64,000 nucleotides of DNA from Allomesorhizobium camelthorni (GTDB taxonomy: Bacteria > Pseudomonadota > Alphaproteobacteria > Rhizobiales > Rhizobiaceae), in contig NZ_JAAKZF010000020.1 in assembly GCF_011045125.1 (NCBI RefSeq), positions 18,702 through 82,701 on the forward strand, in the 5' to 3' direction. Below are positions 26,815 through 35,039 of the stretch, one piece after another (positions within the stretch are counted from its first letter, which is position 1; every line of letters starts with the position of its first letter). Both the position numbers and the translations under genes were made by a program. A model generated the notes under the pieces. The model had not been told where the DNA came from and searched no databases. It saw nothing but the letters and a program-made list of their open reading frames with translations.

Positions 26815-26856
26815 ATATTTCACTAGGTCGAAGATTGATCAATTGGAGTGGACGCG

Positions 26857-27312
26857 ATGGTCTCAACAACCAAGCCCATGAAGAAGACCGCCTCAAACGA
26901 AGCGAACGGAGTAGCCTCCCCCTCCCATCTAATAGACGCGCGAATCAAGGAGCTAGGCGATTGGCGGGGGGAGACGCTCGCTCGGGTCCGAACTCTCATC
27001 AGAGAGGCCGATCCCGAAGTGGTCGAGGAGGTGAAATGGAGAAAGCCGTCGAACATGTTGGGGGTTCCGGTGTGGGAGCACGACGGCATCATCTGCACCG
27101 GCGAGACGTACAAGGATAAGGTGAAGTTGACCTTCGCCAAGGGAGCCTCGCTGGAGGACCCCAAAAACCTCTTCAACTCCAGCCTCGAAGGCGCTACCCG
27201 CCGCGCCATCGATATCCATGAGGGCGACAAGATCGATGAAGAGGCGTTGAAGGCGCTCATTCGCGCAGCCGTGGCGCTGAACACGTCCCAAAAGAGACCA
27301 AAGAGCGCTTGA
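26857..27312 (+). CDS. DUF1801 family protein (second copy)
   Basis: A 151-residue protein from ATG 26857 with GGAG upstream. A polar, lysine-rich N-terminus precedes the DUF1801 core: ARIKELGDWRGETLARVRTL, EVVEEVKWRKPSNMLGVPVW, the KDKVKLTFAKGASL strand, and an acidic C-terminal helix. Pattern and length match the protein at 23647, but the sequence differs clearly, so it is not a recent duplicate. It lies downstream of the immunity-like gene and may be in its operon. Function unknown. Confidence 0.85.
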   Translation: MVSTTKPMKKTASNEANGVASPSHLIDARIKELGDWRGETLARVRTLIREADPEVVEEVKWRKPSNMLGVPVWEHDGIICTGETYKDKVKLTFAKGASLEDPKNLFNSSLEGATRRAIDIHEGDKIDEEALKALIRAAVALNTSQKRPKSA

Positions 27313-27480
27313 GGATCATTCACACCCGGCCAGGGCTGGTTCCTGGCGGTCGTCTCCTTCAAAGCCCACCTCAAGTGGGGTCTCTTCGAGGGCGCGCCTC
27401 ACTCACGCCCGTTCTCCAGGCTCCCTTGCGACCAAACCCCAGCGCGTCCTCGACGTGACGGGATGCGGCCCGGACTGTGA

Positions 27481-27505
27481 AAAGCCGGCCAACAGGCCGG
27501 CCTTC
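27481..27505. terminator. Bidirectional terminator hairpin
   Basis: AAAAGCCGGCC (27481-27491), AACA loop and GGCCGGCCTT (27496-27505) form a 9-bp stem with one wobble. A-rich on the left and T-containing on the right, it lies between the plus-strand DUF1801 gene and the minus-strand PilZ gene. Confidence 0.6.
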
Positions 27506-27529
27506 AACTCAACAAATTGCGTACCTGGT

Positions 27530-28153
27530 TCAACCGCCGCGCGGCGCATTGAATTCGGAGTCGAGCGTCTCGGGCCTTTGGATGACGGCGAATTCGATCG
27601 CGATGCCATCTTCGAAGTGTCGCACGACCTGTCCGCGCATCGTGCCGAGAATGACCTGAATGCCAAGCGCCGGCTTCACCTCGATTTCGATTGCGGCGCC
27701 GGAAAGCGACAGGTCGATGATCCGGCACGGATATTGGCGGCCGTCCGTCAGATGCAATGAGCTGAGCGGATTGCGCGGCGCCACGCGCTCGTGGCGGCGG
27801 TCCTCGGGCAGGTCAAGCTCGTGCTTGTTGGCGAGCCAGGTCAGCTGCGCTGCAAGCTTGTCCTTCTTGCGGTCGGACGCGATCACCGTCATGGCGAAGC
27901 CGTCCTGCAGCGTGCGCGTCAGCACGCCTTCGACGCGGCCGATATGGTCGATATAGGCGATGATCTTCTCGCCGGGCCTGCCTGCACGTTCGCAGCGAAG
28001 CGAAACATTACCGGGCGACATGTCCAGAACCTGGCACGGGTGCTCGGTGCGGTCCTCGAGCATGTAACGGCCATAGATTTTGACGCGGACGCGCTGAAAA
28101 TTGCGCCTCTCCGCCCTGGATGGCGGGTAGTCGATGGCCGCTAACCTCATCAC
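27530..28153 (-). CDS. Double PilZ domain protein
   Basis: A 207-residue protein with two PilZ-like halves. The first begins AERRNFQRVRVKIYGRY and has a CQVLDMSPGNVSLRC strand pair. The second begins RRHERVAPRNPLSSLHL and has CRIIDLSLSGAAIEIE. The second carries the RxxxR and D-x-S-x-x-G pattern for cyclic-di-GMP binding; in the first the match (RRNFQR...DMSPGNVSL) is looser. PilZ proteins relay c-di-GMP levels to motility, adhesion or polysaccharide machinery. No target gene is adjacent. Confidence 0.88.
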   Translation of the reverse strand: MMRLAAIDYPPSRAERRNFQRVRVKIYGRYMLEDRTEHPCQVLDMSPGNVSLRCERAGRPGEKIIAYIDHIGRVEGVLTRTLQDGFAMTVIASDRKKDKLAAQLTWLANKHELDLPEDRRHERVAPRNPLSSLHLTDGRQYPCRIIDLSLSGAAIEIEVKPALGIQVILGTMRGQVVRHFEDGIAIEFAVIQRPETLDSEFNAPRGG

Positions 28154-28268
28154 TGCCTCAATCCCGCTCGAATTCTCATTCGCGCTTATTCAGGAAATAT
28201 GGCCTTAAAATACAACAAAATAGGTTAATAACGGGTAAGCTGGACCCATACTGGAGGTAGAAATCCCG

Positions 28269-28907
28269 CTATTCGTTGCGTCCGCCGGGGAGCACCAGGA
28301 GGTGCCGGATACGCCGCGCCGAACCGAGCGAGGGTTCCGAGCCGGACAGGGCGCCGTAGCTCGGCTCGAGCGATGGTACGGTGACCGCCGGCCGGTTCTT
28401 GAGATACATCGGTTCGAGGTCGGGGTCGACCACCCGCACCGATTCGAGCACGGCGTCGACGACGGGATCCGCGCCCAGCCAGAACGGCCTGCCGGCCGCC
28501 GAGATGACGCCAAGCGAGCGTGGGCTTTCTACGCCGCCGTCGAGCGGCAGAAGCAGCAGCTCGAATGAAGTCGAGCGCCCGTTGCGGCTGTGCCCTTCAA
28601 AGGCCATCACGACGACGGATTTGGACTGGAACACGCCGTGGGCCAGCTTTGCGATGAGCCGCTGGTCCGAAGCGCGCCACAGCGAAGGAAACGAAAAACC
28701 TTTCAGCTCGCGGCCATAGACGGCGCACAAACGGGTGCCGGCGAGCCGGAAGACGGCTTCGCCGCGCGTATCCTTTTCCAGAATGAAGGTGTCGGCCAGC
28801 AGCGACTTGATGTCGGCCGGTTCGATCTCGGTCCGCTTCGGCGCCGGGCGTCCGTTGCGCAATCGGTTCCAATATTGGAACAGGTTGATCGATCCGTTCT
28901 GTTTCAT
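28269..28907 (-). CDS. PAS domain protein (PAS_5 type)
   Basis: A 212-residue soluble protein: INLFQYWNRLRNGRPAPKR, DIKSLLADTFILEKDT, then FRLAGTRLCAVYGRELKGF and WLGADPVVDAVLESVRVV, typical of the rhizobial PAS_5 family (PF07310). The domain occupies residues ~5-165; the tail is proline/serine-rich. It lacks any output domain, so it may act by binding a ligand or a partner. Start at ATG 28905-28907, with CGGAG upstream. Members lie near PilZ genes in rhizobia, as here, though function is unknown. Confidence 0.82.
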   Translation of the reverse strand: MKQNGSINLFQYWNRLRNGRPAPKRTEIEPADIKSLLADTFILEKDTRGEAVFRLAGTRLCAVYGRELKGFSFPSLWRASDQRLIAKLAHGVFQSKSVVVMAFEGHSRNGRSTSFELLLLPLDGGVESPRSLGVISAAGRPFWLGADPVVDAVLESVRVVDPDLEPMYLKNRPAVTVPSLEPSYGALSGSEPSLGSARRIRHLLVLPGGRNE

Positions 28908-29264
28908 GCTTCTCCGCTCCGCGCGATCTGCTGTCCGGTGTCCCATCGGCGAACAGAAGGGCGTTGTTCGATGGCCTACATGCGGGGTGGAGCAGGTTGC
29001 GTGCCAGCACGGTTATCGGTTGTTAACCGGTCGGGGCCGTTAAGGTTAACCAATGGTTTAGATTGCCGGTCCGGGCGGGCTGTGGCACGCTGAAATCACT
29101 CCAGAAGCGGTCGCTTCACAGTGATCGGCAGCACTTTCGGTCAAAAGCATTGGGGAGAGCAGGGGGCTCGACCAGCCGTCCAGGGGCAACCCTGGGCGGC
29201 TTTTCTTTTGTGATTCGGCCTGCTCTGTCCTAAGTGAGCGTTTCAGATCCCCCGGAAACGCAGC
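28908..29264. other. 357-bp intergenic region with a terminator but no plus-strand gene before it
   Basis: Between the minus-strand PAS gene and the plus-strand rhomboid gene. It contains a strong plus-strand terminator (29175-29209) with no plus-strand gene upstream of it, leaving ~130-260 bp that could be a small RNA or a leader with attenuation of the rhomboid gene. A palindromic GGTTAACC-type word occurs twice near 29022-29052. No coding frame is supported. Confidence 0.55.
29175..29209 (+). terminator. Strong rho-independent terminator
   Basis: Stem GCCGTCCAGGG (29175-29185) with CCCTGGGCGGC (29190-29200; one G-T wobble), GCAA tetraloop, then TTTTCTTTT. It is the best-formed terminator in the window. 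It precedes the rhomboid gene by 55 bp. Confidence 0.85.
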
Positions 29265-29996
29265 ATGAGCCAATCGCCGCCCGAGCCTAGCGAAGACGAA
29301 GAGGATGGCGCCCCGAAGCGCCGGGAACCGGCGTTCAATCTCCCCGGCATAGTGCTTGCGGCTATTGCGATCTGCGCCATCGTCCATCTGGTGCGGATAT
29401 ACGCGCTGGACTTCGAGCAGGATCTGGTGCTGTTGGTACGGACAGCCTTCATCCCGATCCGCTACTCGGGCCAGTTCGACATCGACATCTATGCGTTCTC
29501 CAGCCCCTTCACCTATGCCTTCCTGCACGGAAACTTCGCGCACCTCGCCATCAACATGATCTGGCTCGCGGCATTCGGTTCGCCGCTGGCAAACCGGCTC
29601 GGCGCGGCCCGTTTCGCTGCGTTCTGGGCCGTCACCGGGCTGGCGGCGGTTGGGCTGCACTATATGCTTCATCCGCTCGATCAATCGCCGCTTGTGGGAG
29701 CGTCCGGCGCCATATCGGGCATGATGGGGGCCGCAGCACGGTTCGGCTTCCGCATAGACCGCGCGGCGGGAAAGGCGGCCTTTGCCGGCGAACTGCTGCC
29801 CATATCGCTCGTGCTGCGGATGCGCGGTGTGCTGACATTCCTTGTCATCTGGATGGCAATCAATCTGGTCACCGGCCTTGTCGGCTTCGCGCCGGGCGTC
29901 GAGGACCGCATCGCATGGGAAGCGCATGTCGGCGGCTTCCTGGTGGGTTTCTTCGGCGTCCGCCTGTTCGACCGCCAACCGCCGCGTAACCCGTAA
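29265..29996 (+). CDS. Rhomboid family intramembrane serine protease
   Basis: A 243-residue polytopic protein. After an acidic cytoplasmic tail (~1-25) come about six hydrophobic segments. The catalytic Ser lies in GASGAISGMMG and the catalytic His in WEAHVGGFLVG; the asparagine-containing HLAINMIWL motif precedes. These are the rhomboid Ser-His dyad and HxxxN-type motifs. It cleaves membrane proteins within the bilayer. The substrate cannot be predicted. GGAA lies upstream of the ATG. Confidence 0.9.
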   Translation: MSQSPPEPSEDEEDGAPKRREPAFNLPGIVLAAIAICAIVHLVRIYALDFEQDLVLLVRTAFIPIRYSGQFDIDIYAFSSPFTYAFLHGNFAHLAINMIWLAAFGSPLANRLGAARFAAFWAVTGLAAVGLHYMLHPLDQSPLVGASGAISGMMGAAARFGFRIDRAAGKAAFAGELLPISLVLRMRGVLTFLVIWMAINLVTGLVGFAPGVEDRIAWEAHVGGFLVGFFGVRLFDRQPPRNP

Positions 29997-30115
29997 CGCC
30001 CAGTCCGCAACGCTTCGTACTTGAAATGGAAAGGGCACAGGGGCACGATGCACGGGCGGAGCGAAGGCACTGCGACACAGCGCCCATGCGCCGCCAACGC
30101 CAAGGAGGACGCGCC

Positions 30116-30547
30116 GTGACAGTGAAGGCTATTCTCGAACAGAAAGGCCACGATGTATTCACGTTTGGCCCCAACGAGAAACTGGCGGAAGCCATCCGAA
30201 TTCTCGCCGAACACCGGATTGGCGCGCTGGTGGTCACCAATGGCGACGGCAAGATCGTCGGCATTCTCTCCGAACGCGACATCGTGCGCTGCATCGCCAA
30301 GGACGGCGCCGCCGCGCTCGACCATGCGGTCCGCATGGTGATGACGCCGAAGGTCAAGATCTGCAACGAGCATCATACGGTCAACGAGGTCATGGAGATC
30401 ATGACCAAGGGACGCTTCCGCCATCTGCCGGTCGAGAAGGACGGCAAGCTGAACGGCATCGTTTCCATCGGCGACGTGGTCAAGCGCCGGATCGAGGATG
30501 TGGAACGCGAGGCGGCGGAGATACGTGCCTATATCGCCACCGCCTGA
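30116..30547 (+). CDS. Tandem CBS domain protein
   Basis: A 143-residue protein starting at GTG 30116, with AAGGAGG seven bases upstream; the frame opens at 30026 but earlier residues look non-coding. Two CBS motifs form one Bateman module: KLAEAIRILAEHRIGALVV with DGKIVGILSERDIVR, and TVNEVMEIMTKGRFRHLPV with GKLNGIVSIGDVVK. Such stand-alone CBS pairs bind adenosine nucleotides and sense energy state. Its stop codon is the first base of a dispersed repeat. Confidence 0.9.
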   Translation: MTVKAILEQKGHDVFTFGPNEKLAEAIRILAEHRIGALVVTNGDGKIVGILSERDIVRCIAKDGAAALDHAVRMVMTPKVKICNEHHTVNEVMEIMTKGRFRHLPVEKDGKLNGIVSIGDVVKRRIEDVEREAAEIRAYIATA

Positions 30548-30716
30548 GGTGTGTTGAGAGTCAGGTGATGCCGACCTGCAAATGGTGGTTTTTTGCTCTT
30601 CCGGTACTCACGGACCCGAATGTCCGCTCCGTTCCGGTTCTCGAAACCCACCATTTTGGACGCTGCGCGCCCATCTTCGATTCCGGCTCGGCCTGACCTG
30701 ACTCTCAAACACACCT
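30547..30716. repeat. Dispersed inverted-repeat element, copy 1
   Basis: 170-bp element bounded by long arms: AGGTGTGTTGAGAGTCAGGT (30547-30566), whose complement ACCTGACTCTC... occurs at 30696-30716 (one extra A). The middle has a core, TTCCGGTACTCACGGACCC with GAATGTCCG and TTCCGGTTCTCGAAA, shared with copy 2 at 62480. It starts at the last base of the CBS gene's stop codon. There is no coding content. It may act as a terminator or as a MITE-like repeat. Confidence 0.75.
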
Positions 30717-30764
30717 TGGCCAGACGCCGCCGACCCATTTGCCGGGCCGGCGGCGTCCTTCCGA

Positions 30765-31022
30765 TCACTTGTTGTCGAGTTCGGAGCGGACGAGCTGCAG
30801 GCCGCGCCGCGTGATGCGGTACGGTCCGCCCTCGGAAGAGGCGATTGCCTTCTTCCGTTTCAGCTTCCTGAACAGGTCGAGATCGAATCCGGGATATTGC
30901 CAGCCGTCGCGGGTCAGGCACTGGATCGCCTCTATGCGTTTTCTGTCGTCCTTTTCGATTTCGATGCGTCCGCCCTGCGCAAGCAGGTGAAGAATGCGCT
31001 GTTCGCTGCGCGATATGTCCAT
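30765..31022 (-). CDS. yjhX: YjhX family protein (UPF0386), toxin-like
   Basis: 85 residues from ATG 31020-31022: MDISRSEQRILHLLAQGGRI, DDRKRIEAIQCLTRDGWQYPG, FRKLKRKKAIASSEGGPYRI, ending RRGLQLVRSELD. The match to YjhX is strong over the whole length. E. coli YjhX is a toxin thought to inhibit topoisomerase I, with a GNAT-type antitoxin YjhQ; no antitoxin is beside it here. The frame is open upstream to 31106 without family resemblance. In rhizobia this family is common as a stand-alone gene, so toxicity is not assured. Confidence 0.85.
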   Translation of the reverse strand: MDISRSEQRILHLLAQGGRIEIEKDDRKRIEAIQCLTRDGWQYPGFDLDLFRKLKRKKAIASSEGGPYRITRRGLQLVRSELDNK

Positions 31023-31315
31023 GATGTGGAAGTCCGGAAAACCTGGCCGATAGGCCAACACAAAAAGCCGCAGCCGCATGAGCGGCACGGCGGTTTCGGT
31101 TTTCACGCCCTGGCTTCTAGAAGCTCAGGGCTTCAACGGGACTGAGCGAAGGTAGACATCCACACTCCATCGGGATGTTCCGCATATAACGAGCGGCTTT
31201 TGAAAGCGCCAGTCCATTCCCCCAACGCTTGCCTCTCCCCGCCATTTGCACTAGCGAATGCCGACGCTGAATATACATCCTGTAGATATTCCCGACCCTA
31301 CCGACGCAGGCCTTC

Positions 31316-32818
31316 ATGACCATCATCGACACGCGCACTCCCGACCCGAAACGCTTCATTTCCGGCGCTACCGGCGATTGGGAGATCATCATCGGCCTGG
31401 AAGTGCACGCGCAGGTGACGTCGCAGGCCAAGCTGTTTTCCGGCGCATCGACTGCGTTCGGGGCGGCCCCCAACGCCAATGTCAGCCTGGTCGATGCGGC
31501 GATGCCCGGCATGCTGCCGGTCATCAACGAGGAGTGCGTGAAGCAGGCGATCCGCACCGGGCTCGGGCTGAAGGCGCAGATCAACCACCGCTCGGTCTTC
31601 GACCGGAAGAACTATTTTTACCCCGACCTGCCGCAGGGCTACCAGATCTCGCAGTACAAGCAGCCAATCGTCGGCGAGGGCATCATGACGGTTTCCGTCG
31701 GCCCTGATCGCGAGGGCAATTTCGAAGATATCGAGGTCGGAATCGAGCGGCTGCATCTCGAGCAGGATGCCGGCAAGTCGATGCACGACCAGCATCCGAC
31801 CATGTCCTATGTCGATCTCAACCGCTCAGGCGTCGCGCTGATGGAGATCGTGTCGAAGCCGGACATGCGCTCCGCCGACGAGGCCAGGGCGTACCTCACC
31901 AAGTTGCGCATGATCGTGCGCTATCTCGGCACCTGCGACGGCAATATGGACGAGGGCTCGATGCGCGCCGACGTCAACGTCTCGGTGCGCCGTCCGGGCG
32001 GTGCATTCGGCACGCGCTGCGAGATCAAGAACGTCAATTCCATCCGCTTCGTCGGCCAGGCGATCGAATCCGAAGCGCGCCGCCAGATCGCTATCCTCGA
32101 AGACGGCGGCGAGATTATCCAGGAGACGCGGCTGTTCGATCCGGGCAAAGGCGAGACGCGTTCCATGCGCTCGAAGGAAGAGGCGCACGACTATCGCTAT
32201 TTCCCAGACCCGGATCTTCTGCCGCTCGAATTCGACCAGGCCTATATCGATGCACTGGCCGCGGAACTGCCGGAACTACCGGATGACAAGCGGGCGCGGC
32301 TGGTGTCCAGTCTCGGCCTCTCGGTCTATGACGCCTCCATTCTGATTTCCGAGAAGGCCATAGCCGACTATTTCGAGAAGGTGGCGGCCGGACGCGACGG
32401 CAAACTCGCCGCCAACTGGGTCATCAACGATCTTCTCGGTCAGTTGAACAAGGCCGGCAAAGGCATTGAAGATGCGCCGGTTTCTCCCGATCAGCTGGGA
32501 GCCGTCATCGACCTGATCAAGGAAGGCACGATTTCGGGAAAGATCGCCAAGGATCTGTTCGAGATCGTCTGGAACGAGGGCGGCGACCCGCGCGAACTGG
32601 TCGAAAGCCGCGGCATGAAGCAGGTGACCGACACCGGCGCGATCGAAAAGGCGGTGGACGAGGTGATCGCCGCGAACCCGGACAAGGCCGAACAGGCACG
32701 AGCCAAGCCGAGCATGGCCGGCTGGTTTGTCGGCCAGGTTATGAAGGCGACGGGCGGCAAGGCCAATCCGCAGGCGGTGAACGGCCTGGTCAAAGCCAAG
32801 CTCGGGATCGAGGAATAG
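31316..32818 (+). CDS. gatB: Asp-tRNA(Asn)/Glu-tRNA(Gln) amidotransferase subunit B
   Basis: A 500-residue GatB. The N-terminal catalytic cradle has [35 protein letters not shown] and [12 protein letters not shown]; a helical middle follows, and the C-terminal YqeY-like tail ends [17 protein letters not shown]. It phosphorylates misacylated tRNA-bound Glu/Asp and amidates it using ammonia from GatA, which together with GatC is not in the window. This is the usual route to Gln-tRNA in alphaproteobacteria. The start ATG lies just after a TTC; the ribosome site is weak. Confidence 0.97.
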   Translation: MTIIDTRTPDPKRFISGATGDWEIIIGLEVHAQVTSQAKLFSGASTAFGAAPNANVSLVDAAMPGMLPVINEECVKQAIRTGLGLKAQINHRSVFDRKNYFYPDLPQGYQISQYKQPIVGEGIMTVSVGPDREGNFEDIEVGIERLHLEQDAGKSMHDQHPTMSYVDLNRSGVALMEIVSKPDMRSADEARAYLTKLRMIVRYLGTCDGNMDEGSMRADVNVSVRRPGGAFGTRCEIKNVNSIRFVGQAIESEARRQIAILEDGGEIIQETRLFDPGKGETRSMRSKEEAHDYRYFPDPDLLPLEFDQAYIDALAAELPELPDDKRARLVSSLGLSVYDASILISEKAIADYFEKVAAGRDGKLAANWVINDLLGQLNKAGKGIEDAPVSPDQLGAVIDLIKEGTISGKIAKDLFEIVWNEGGDPRELVESRGMKQVTDTGAIEKAVDEVIAANPDKAEQARAKPSMAGWFVGQVMKATGGKANPQAVNGLVKAKLGIEE

Positions 32819-32820
32819 GA

Positions 32821-33312
32821 ATGTTCGTGCGCACCGCCAGCGAGCGCGATCTCGCCGCGGTGCGGGCGCTTCTGGTCGAGACCTGGCACGCCACCTACGA
32901 CGCGATCTATGGCGTCAAGCGGGTGACGGAAATCACCGACGACTGGCATTCGATAGCCTCGCTGAAGGCGCGAATGGGGCGGCCCAATTCGGAATTTCTG
33001 GTCGCGGACGACGGCAAGACGATCGGCGGCATGGCCTATGCGGCTGCCACGACAGATCCCAAGCTGGTGATGCTGCACCAGCTTTACGTGCGTCCGTCTT
33101 TTCAGGGGACGGGCATCGGAAAGATGCTCCTGGATGAGATCGAGGACAGTTTTCCTGATGCGCGCATGCTCCGTCTTGAAGTGGAGGCAGAGAACGCTTC
33201 TGCGCTGGCGTTTTACCGCGCCAACGGTTTCGTCCAGGCAGGCGAGACCGCCAATTGCGGCGGCCCGCAATCCGGCATACCGGCCATGGTTCTGGAAAAG
33301 GCGCTCGATTGA
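32821..33312 (+). CDS. GNAT family N-acetyltransferase
   Basis: A 163-residue GNAT-fold protein: an FVRTASERDLAAVRALLVET start, the acetyl-CoA pyrophosphate loop in QLYVRPSFQGTGIGKMLLDE (Q/RxxGxG/A-type), and LEVEAENASALAFYRANGF at the end of the fold. It starts two bases after the gatB stop, so it is likely co-transcribed. The acceptor is unknown (amino acid, protein N-terminus, antibiotic or RimI-like). It is not demonstrably the YjhQ antitoxin. Confidence 0.88.
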   Translation: MFVRTASERDLAAVRALLVETWHATYDAIYGVKRVTEITDDWHSIASLKARMGRPNSEFLVADDGKTIGGMAYAAATTDPKLVMLHQLYVRPSFQGTGIGKMLLDEIEDSFPDARMLRLEVEAENASALAFYRANGFVQAGETANCGGPQSGIPAMVLEKALD

Positions 33313-33408
33313 TCGCTTCGGGACCTGGTGCGACGGCGGAACACTTGCCATCATCGCCGCCGAAAGCCATAAGCGGGCGTGCACGAAGCGCGGCGACAGG
33401 GTAGTTCG

Positions 33409-33807
33409 ATGAAGAAATTCCTCCTGCAGTTTTTCACTTGGTGGAACGGCCAGACCCTGGGAACGCGTTTCCACACATGGCGGCATGGCGCCGAGGTCGG
33501 CCGCGACGAATTCGGCAACATCTACTATGAAGGCGGCACCGATTCGGAAGGCCGCACGCGTCGCTGGGTCATCTACGCCGATCAGGCCGAAGCATCCATG
33601 ATCCCGCCCGGCTGGCATGGCTGGATTCACCACCGGGTCGACGTTGCGCCGTCGCAGGAGAATTACGCCGCCCGCGAATGGCAGAAGCCGCATCTGCCCA
33701 ACCTGACCGGCAGCGCCGCCGCTTATCGGCCGAAGGGTTCACTTTTGTCCGGCGGCCACCGCCCGCAAGTTACCGGCGACTACGACGCCTGGACGCCCGG
33801 CGGTTGA
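33409..33807 (+). CDS. NADH:ubiquinone oxidoreductase subunit NDUFA12 (B17.2-like)
   Basis: A 132-residue protein with the family's tryptophan-rich opening (FLLQFFTWWNGQTLGTRF, TWRHGAEVGRDEFGNIYY) and the RRWVIYADQAEASMIPPGWHGWIHH core. The C-terminal tail (PHLPNLTGSAAAYRPKGSLL) is typical of the alphaproteobacterial form. It is a supernumerary subunit of complex I on the matrix/cytoplasm side. The ATG at 33409 is preferred over an upstream TTG at 33379 because family members begin here. It is followed by the DUF2155 gene, a common pair in Rhizobiales. Confidence 0.95.
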   Translation: MKKFLLQFFTWWNGQTLGTRFHTWRHGAEVGRDEFGNIYYEGGTDSEGRTRRWVIYADQAEASMIPPGWHGWIHHRVDVAPSQENYAAREWQKPHLPNLTGSAAAYRPKGSLLSGGHRPQVTGDYDAWTPGG

Positions 33808-33916
33808 GGCCGGACCGAGCGGTGGTGTTTTCTCGCCACAATTGGCGGCTACTCGCTTGGTCGTCACGGGCCTCGGCGCGCGACAGAATCACGGCCGCAA
33901 ATTCCGGTACTTCCGA

Positions 33917-34360
33917 ATGACCAAATCCAGCCTGATCCCGCTTGCAAAACGCGCCGCATACGCACTTGCCGCGTCTGCGGTAATGGCTATTGCCTGGCTT
34001 TCGCCGGCGGCAGCCGAGCGCATCAACAATCCTGTCGCCGAGTTCACCGGCGTCGACAAGATCACCGGCCGTATCATCACGTTCGACGTCTATATCGACG
34101 AGACCGTTCAGTTCGGGGCGCTGCAGGTGACGCCGCGCGTTTGCTATTCGCGGCCCGACACGGAAGAGCCCAAGACCGATTCGTTCGTCGAGGTCGACGA
34201 GATTACGCTGGACCGCAAGATCAGGCGGATATTCACCGGCTGGATGTTCGCGGAGAGCCCCGGCCTGAACGCGGTCGAGCACGCCGTCTATGACGTCTGG
34301 CTGAAGGCCTGCAAGCAAAAGTCGGACGTGCCTGCGCCTGAAGCGGCCAAGACGAATTAG
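33917..34360 (+). CDS. DUF2155 domain protein, secreted
   Basis: A 147-residue protein with a signal peptide (AAYALAASAVMAIAWLSPAAA, in the first ~35 residues). The DUF2155 core follows: VAEFTGVDKITGRIITFDV, then GALQVTPRVCYSRPDTEEP and a FTGWMFAESPGLNAVEH end. The family is periplasmic with unknown function, found next to NDUFA12 in alphaproteobacteria. The start ATG is preceded by a weak site; the frame is open to 33842. Confidence 0.92.
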   Translation: MTKSSLIPLAKRAAYALAASAVMAIAWLSPAAAERINNPVAEFTGVDKITGRIITFDVYIDETVQFGALQVTPRVCYSRPDTEEPKTDSFVEVDEITLDRKIRRIFTGWMFAESPGLNAVEHAVYDVWLKACKQKSDVPAPEAAKTN

Positions 34361-34412
34361 GCCCCGCGCAAGCCCGGGATTCACCAGAGGCAGCCGTTTT
34401 CCGAGTGTCCCG

Positions 34413-35030
34413 TCAGGGATAAAACACCGCTTCGCCCTCCAGCGCTTCCTCCAGCATTCTCTCGTATTTGCCGCGCGGCACGTCGATCGCCCCGAAGCGT
34501 TTCAAATGCTCCGTCGTGAACTGCGTGTCGAGGAGCACAAAGCCGCGCTCGCGCAGGCGCTCGACCAGCCGCACGAGGCAAGCCTTGGAGGCGTCGGCTT
34601 CCCTGGAGAACATGCTTTCGCCGAAGAAGACGCGGCCGAGCGTCACTCCGTAGAGCCCGCCCACAAGCTCCCGGTCATGCCACGCCTCGACCGAATGGCA
34701 GTGGCCTCGCTCGAACAGTCCGATATAGGCTTCACGGATCGGCTGGTTGATCCAGGTCGACTTGCGCTCTTCCCGGGCTTCGGCGCAGGCGTCGATCACG
34801 CCGGCGAAGGCGCAGTCGAAGCGGATCTCGAAACGACCCCTGCGCATCGTTTTGCGCAGGCTCCGAGGAATGTGGAACGTGTCCAGCGGAATGATGCCGC
34901 GCGTTTCGGGCCTGACCCAGAAGACTTCCGGGTCGCTCGCGCTCTCGGCCATCGGAAACACGCCCGACGCATAGGCTTTCAGGAGCAGGTCGGTCGGGAT
35001 GCGGTAGCCGGGCGCGTATGGTCGGGTCAT
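34413..35030 (-). CDS. aat: Leucyl/phenylalanyl-tRNA-protein transferase
   Basis: A 205-residue Aat: [36 protein letters not shown], then [18 protein letters not shown] and [21 protein letters not shown], all family hallmarks. It transfers Leu or Phe from tRNA to N-terminal Lys/Arg of proteins, marking them for ClpS/ClpAP. It starts nine bases after the accC stop and ends the minus-strand operon. Convergent with DUF2155. Confidence 0.96.
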   Translation of the reverse strand: MTRPYAPGYRIPTDLLLKAYASGVFPMAESASDPEVFWVRPETRGIIPLDTFHIPRSLRKTMRRGRFEIRFDCAFAGVIDACAEAREERKSTWINQPIREAYIGLFERGHCHSVEAWHDRELVGGLYGVTLGRVFFGESMFSREADASKACLVRLVERLRERGFVLLDTQFTTEHLKRFGAIDVPRGKYERMLEEALEGEAVFYP

Positions 35031-35039
35031 CGACCGCGA

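Noticed and set aside
32821..33312. GNAT protein as the YjhQ antitoxin of the YjhX-like gene
   Set aside because: It is 1.8 kb away, on the other strand, behind gatB, and looks co-transcribed with gatB. No sequence feature links it to YjhQ.
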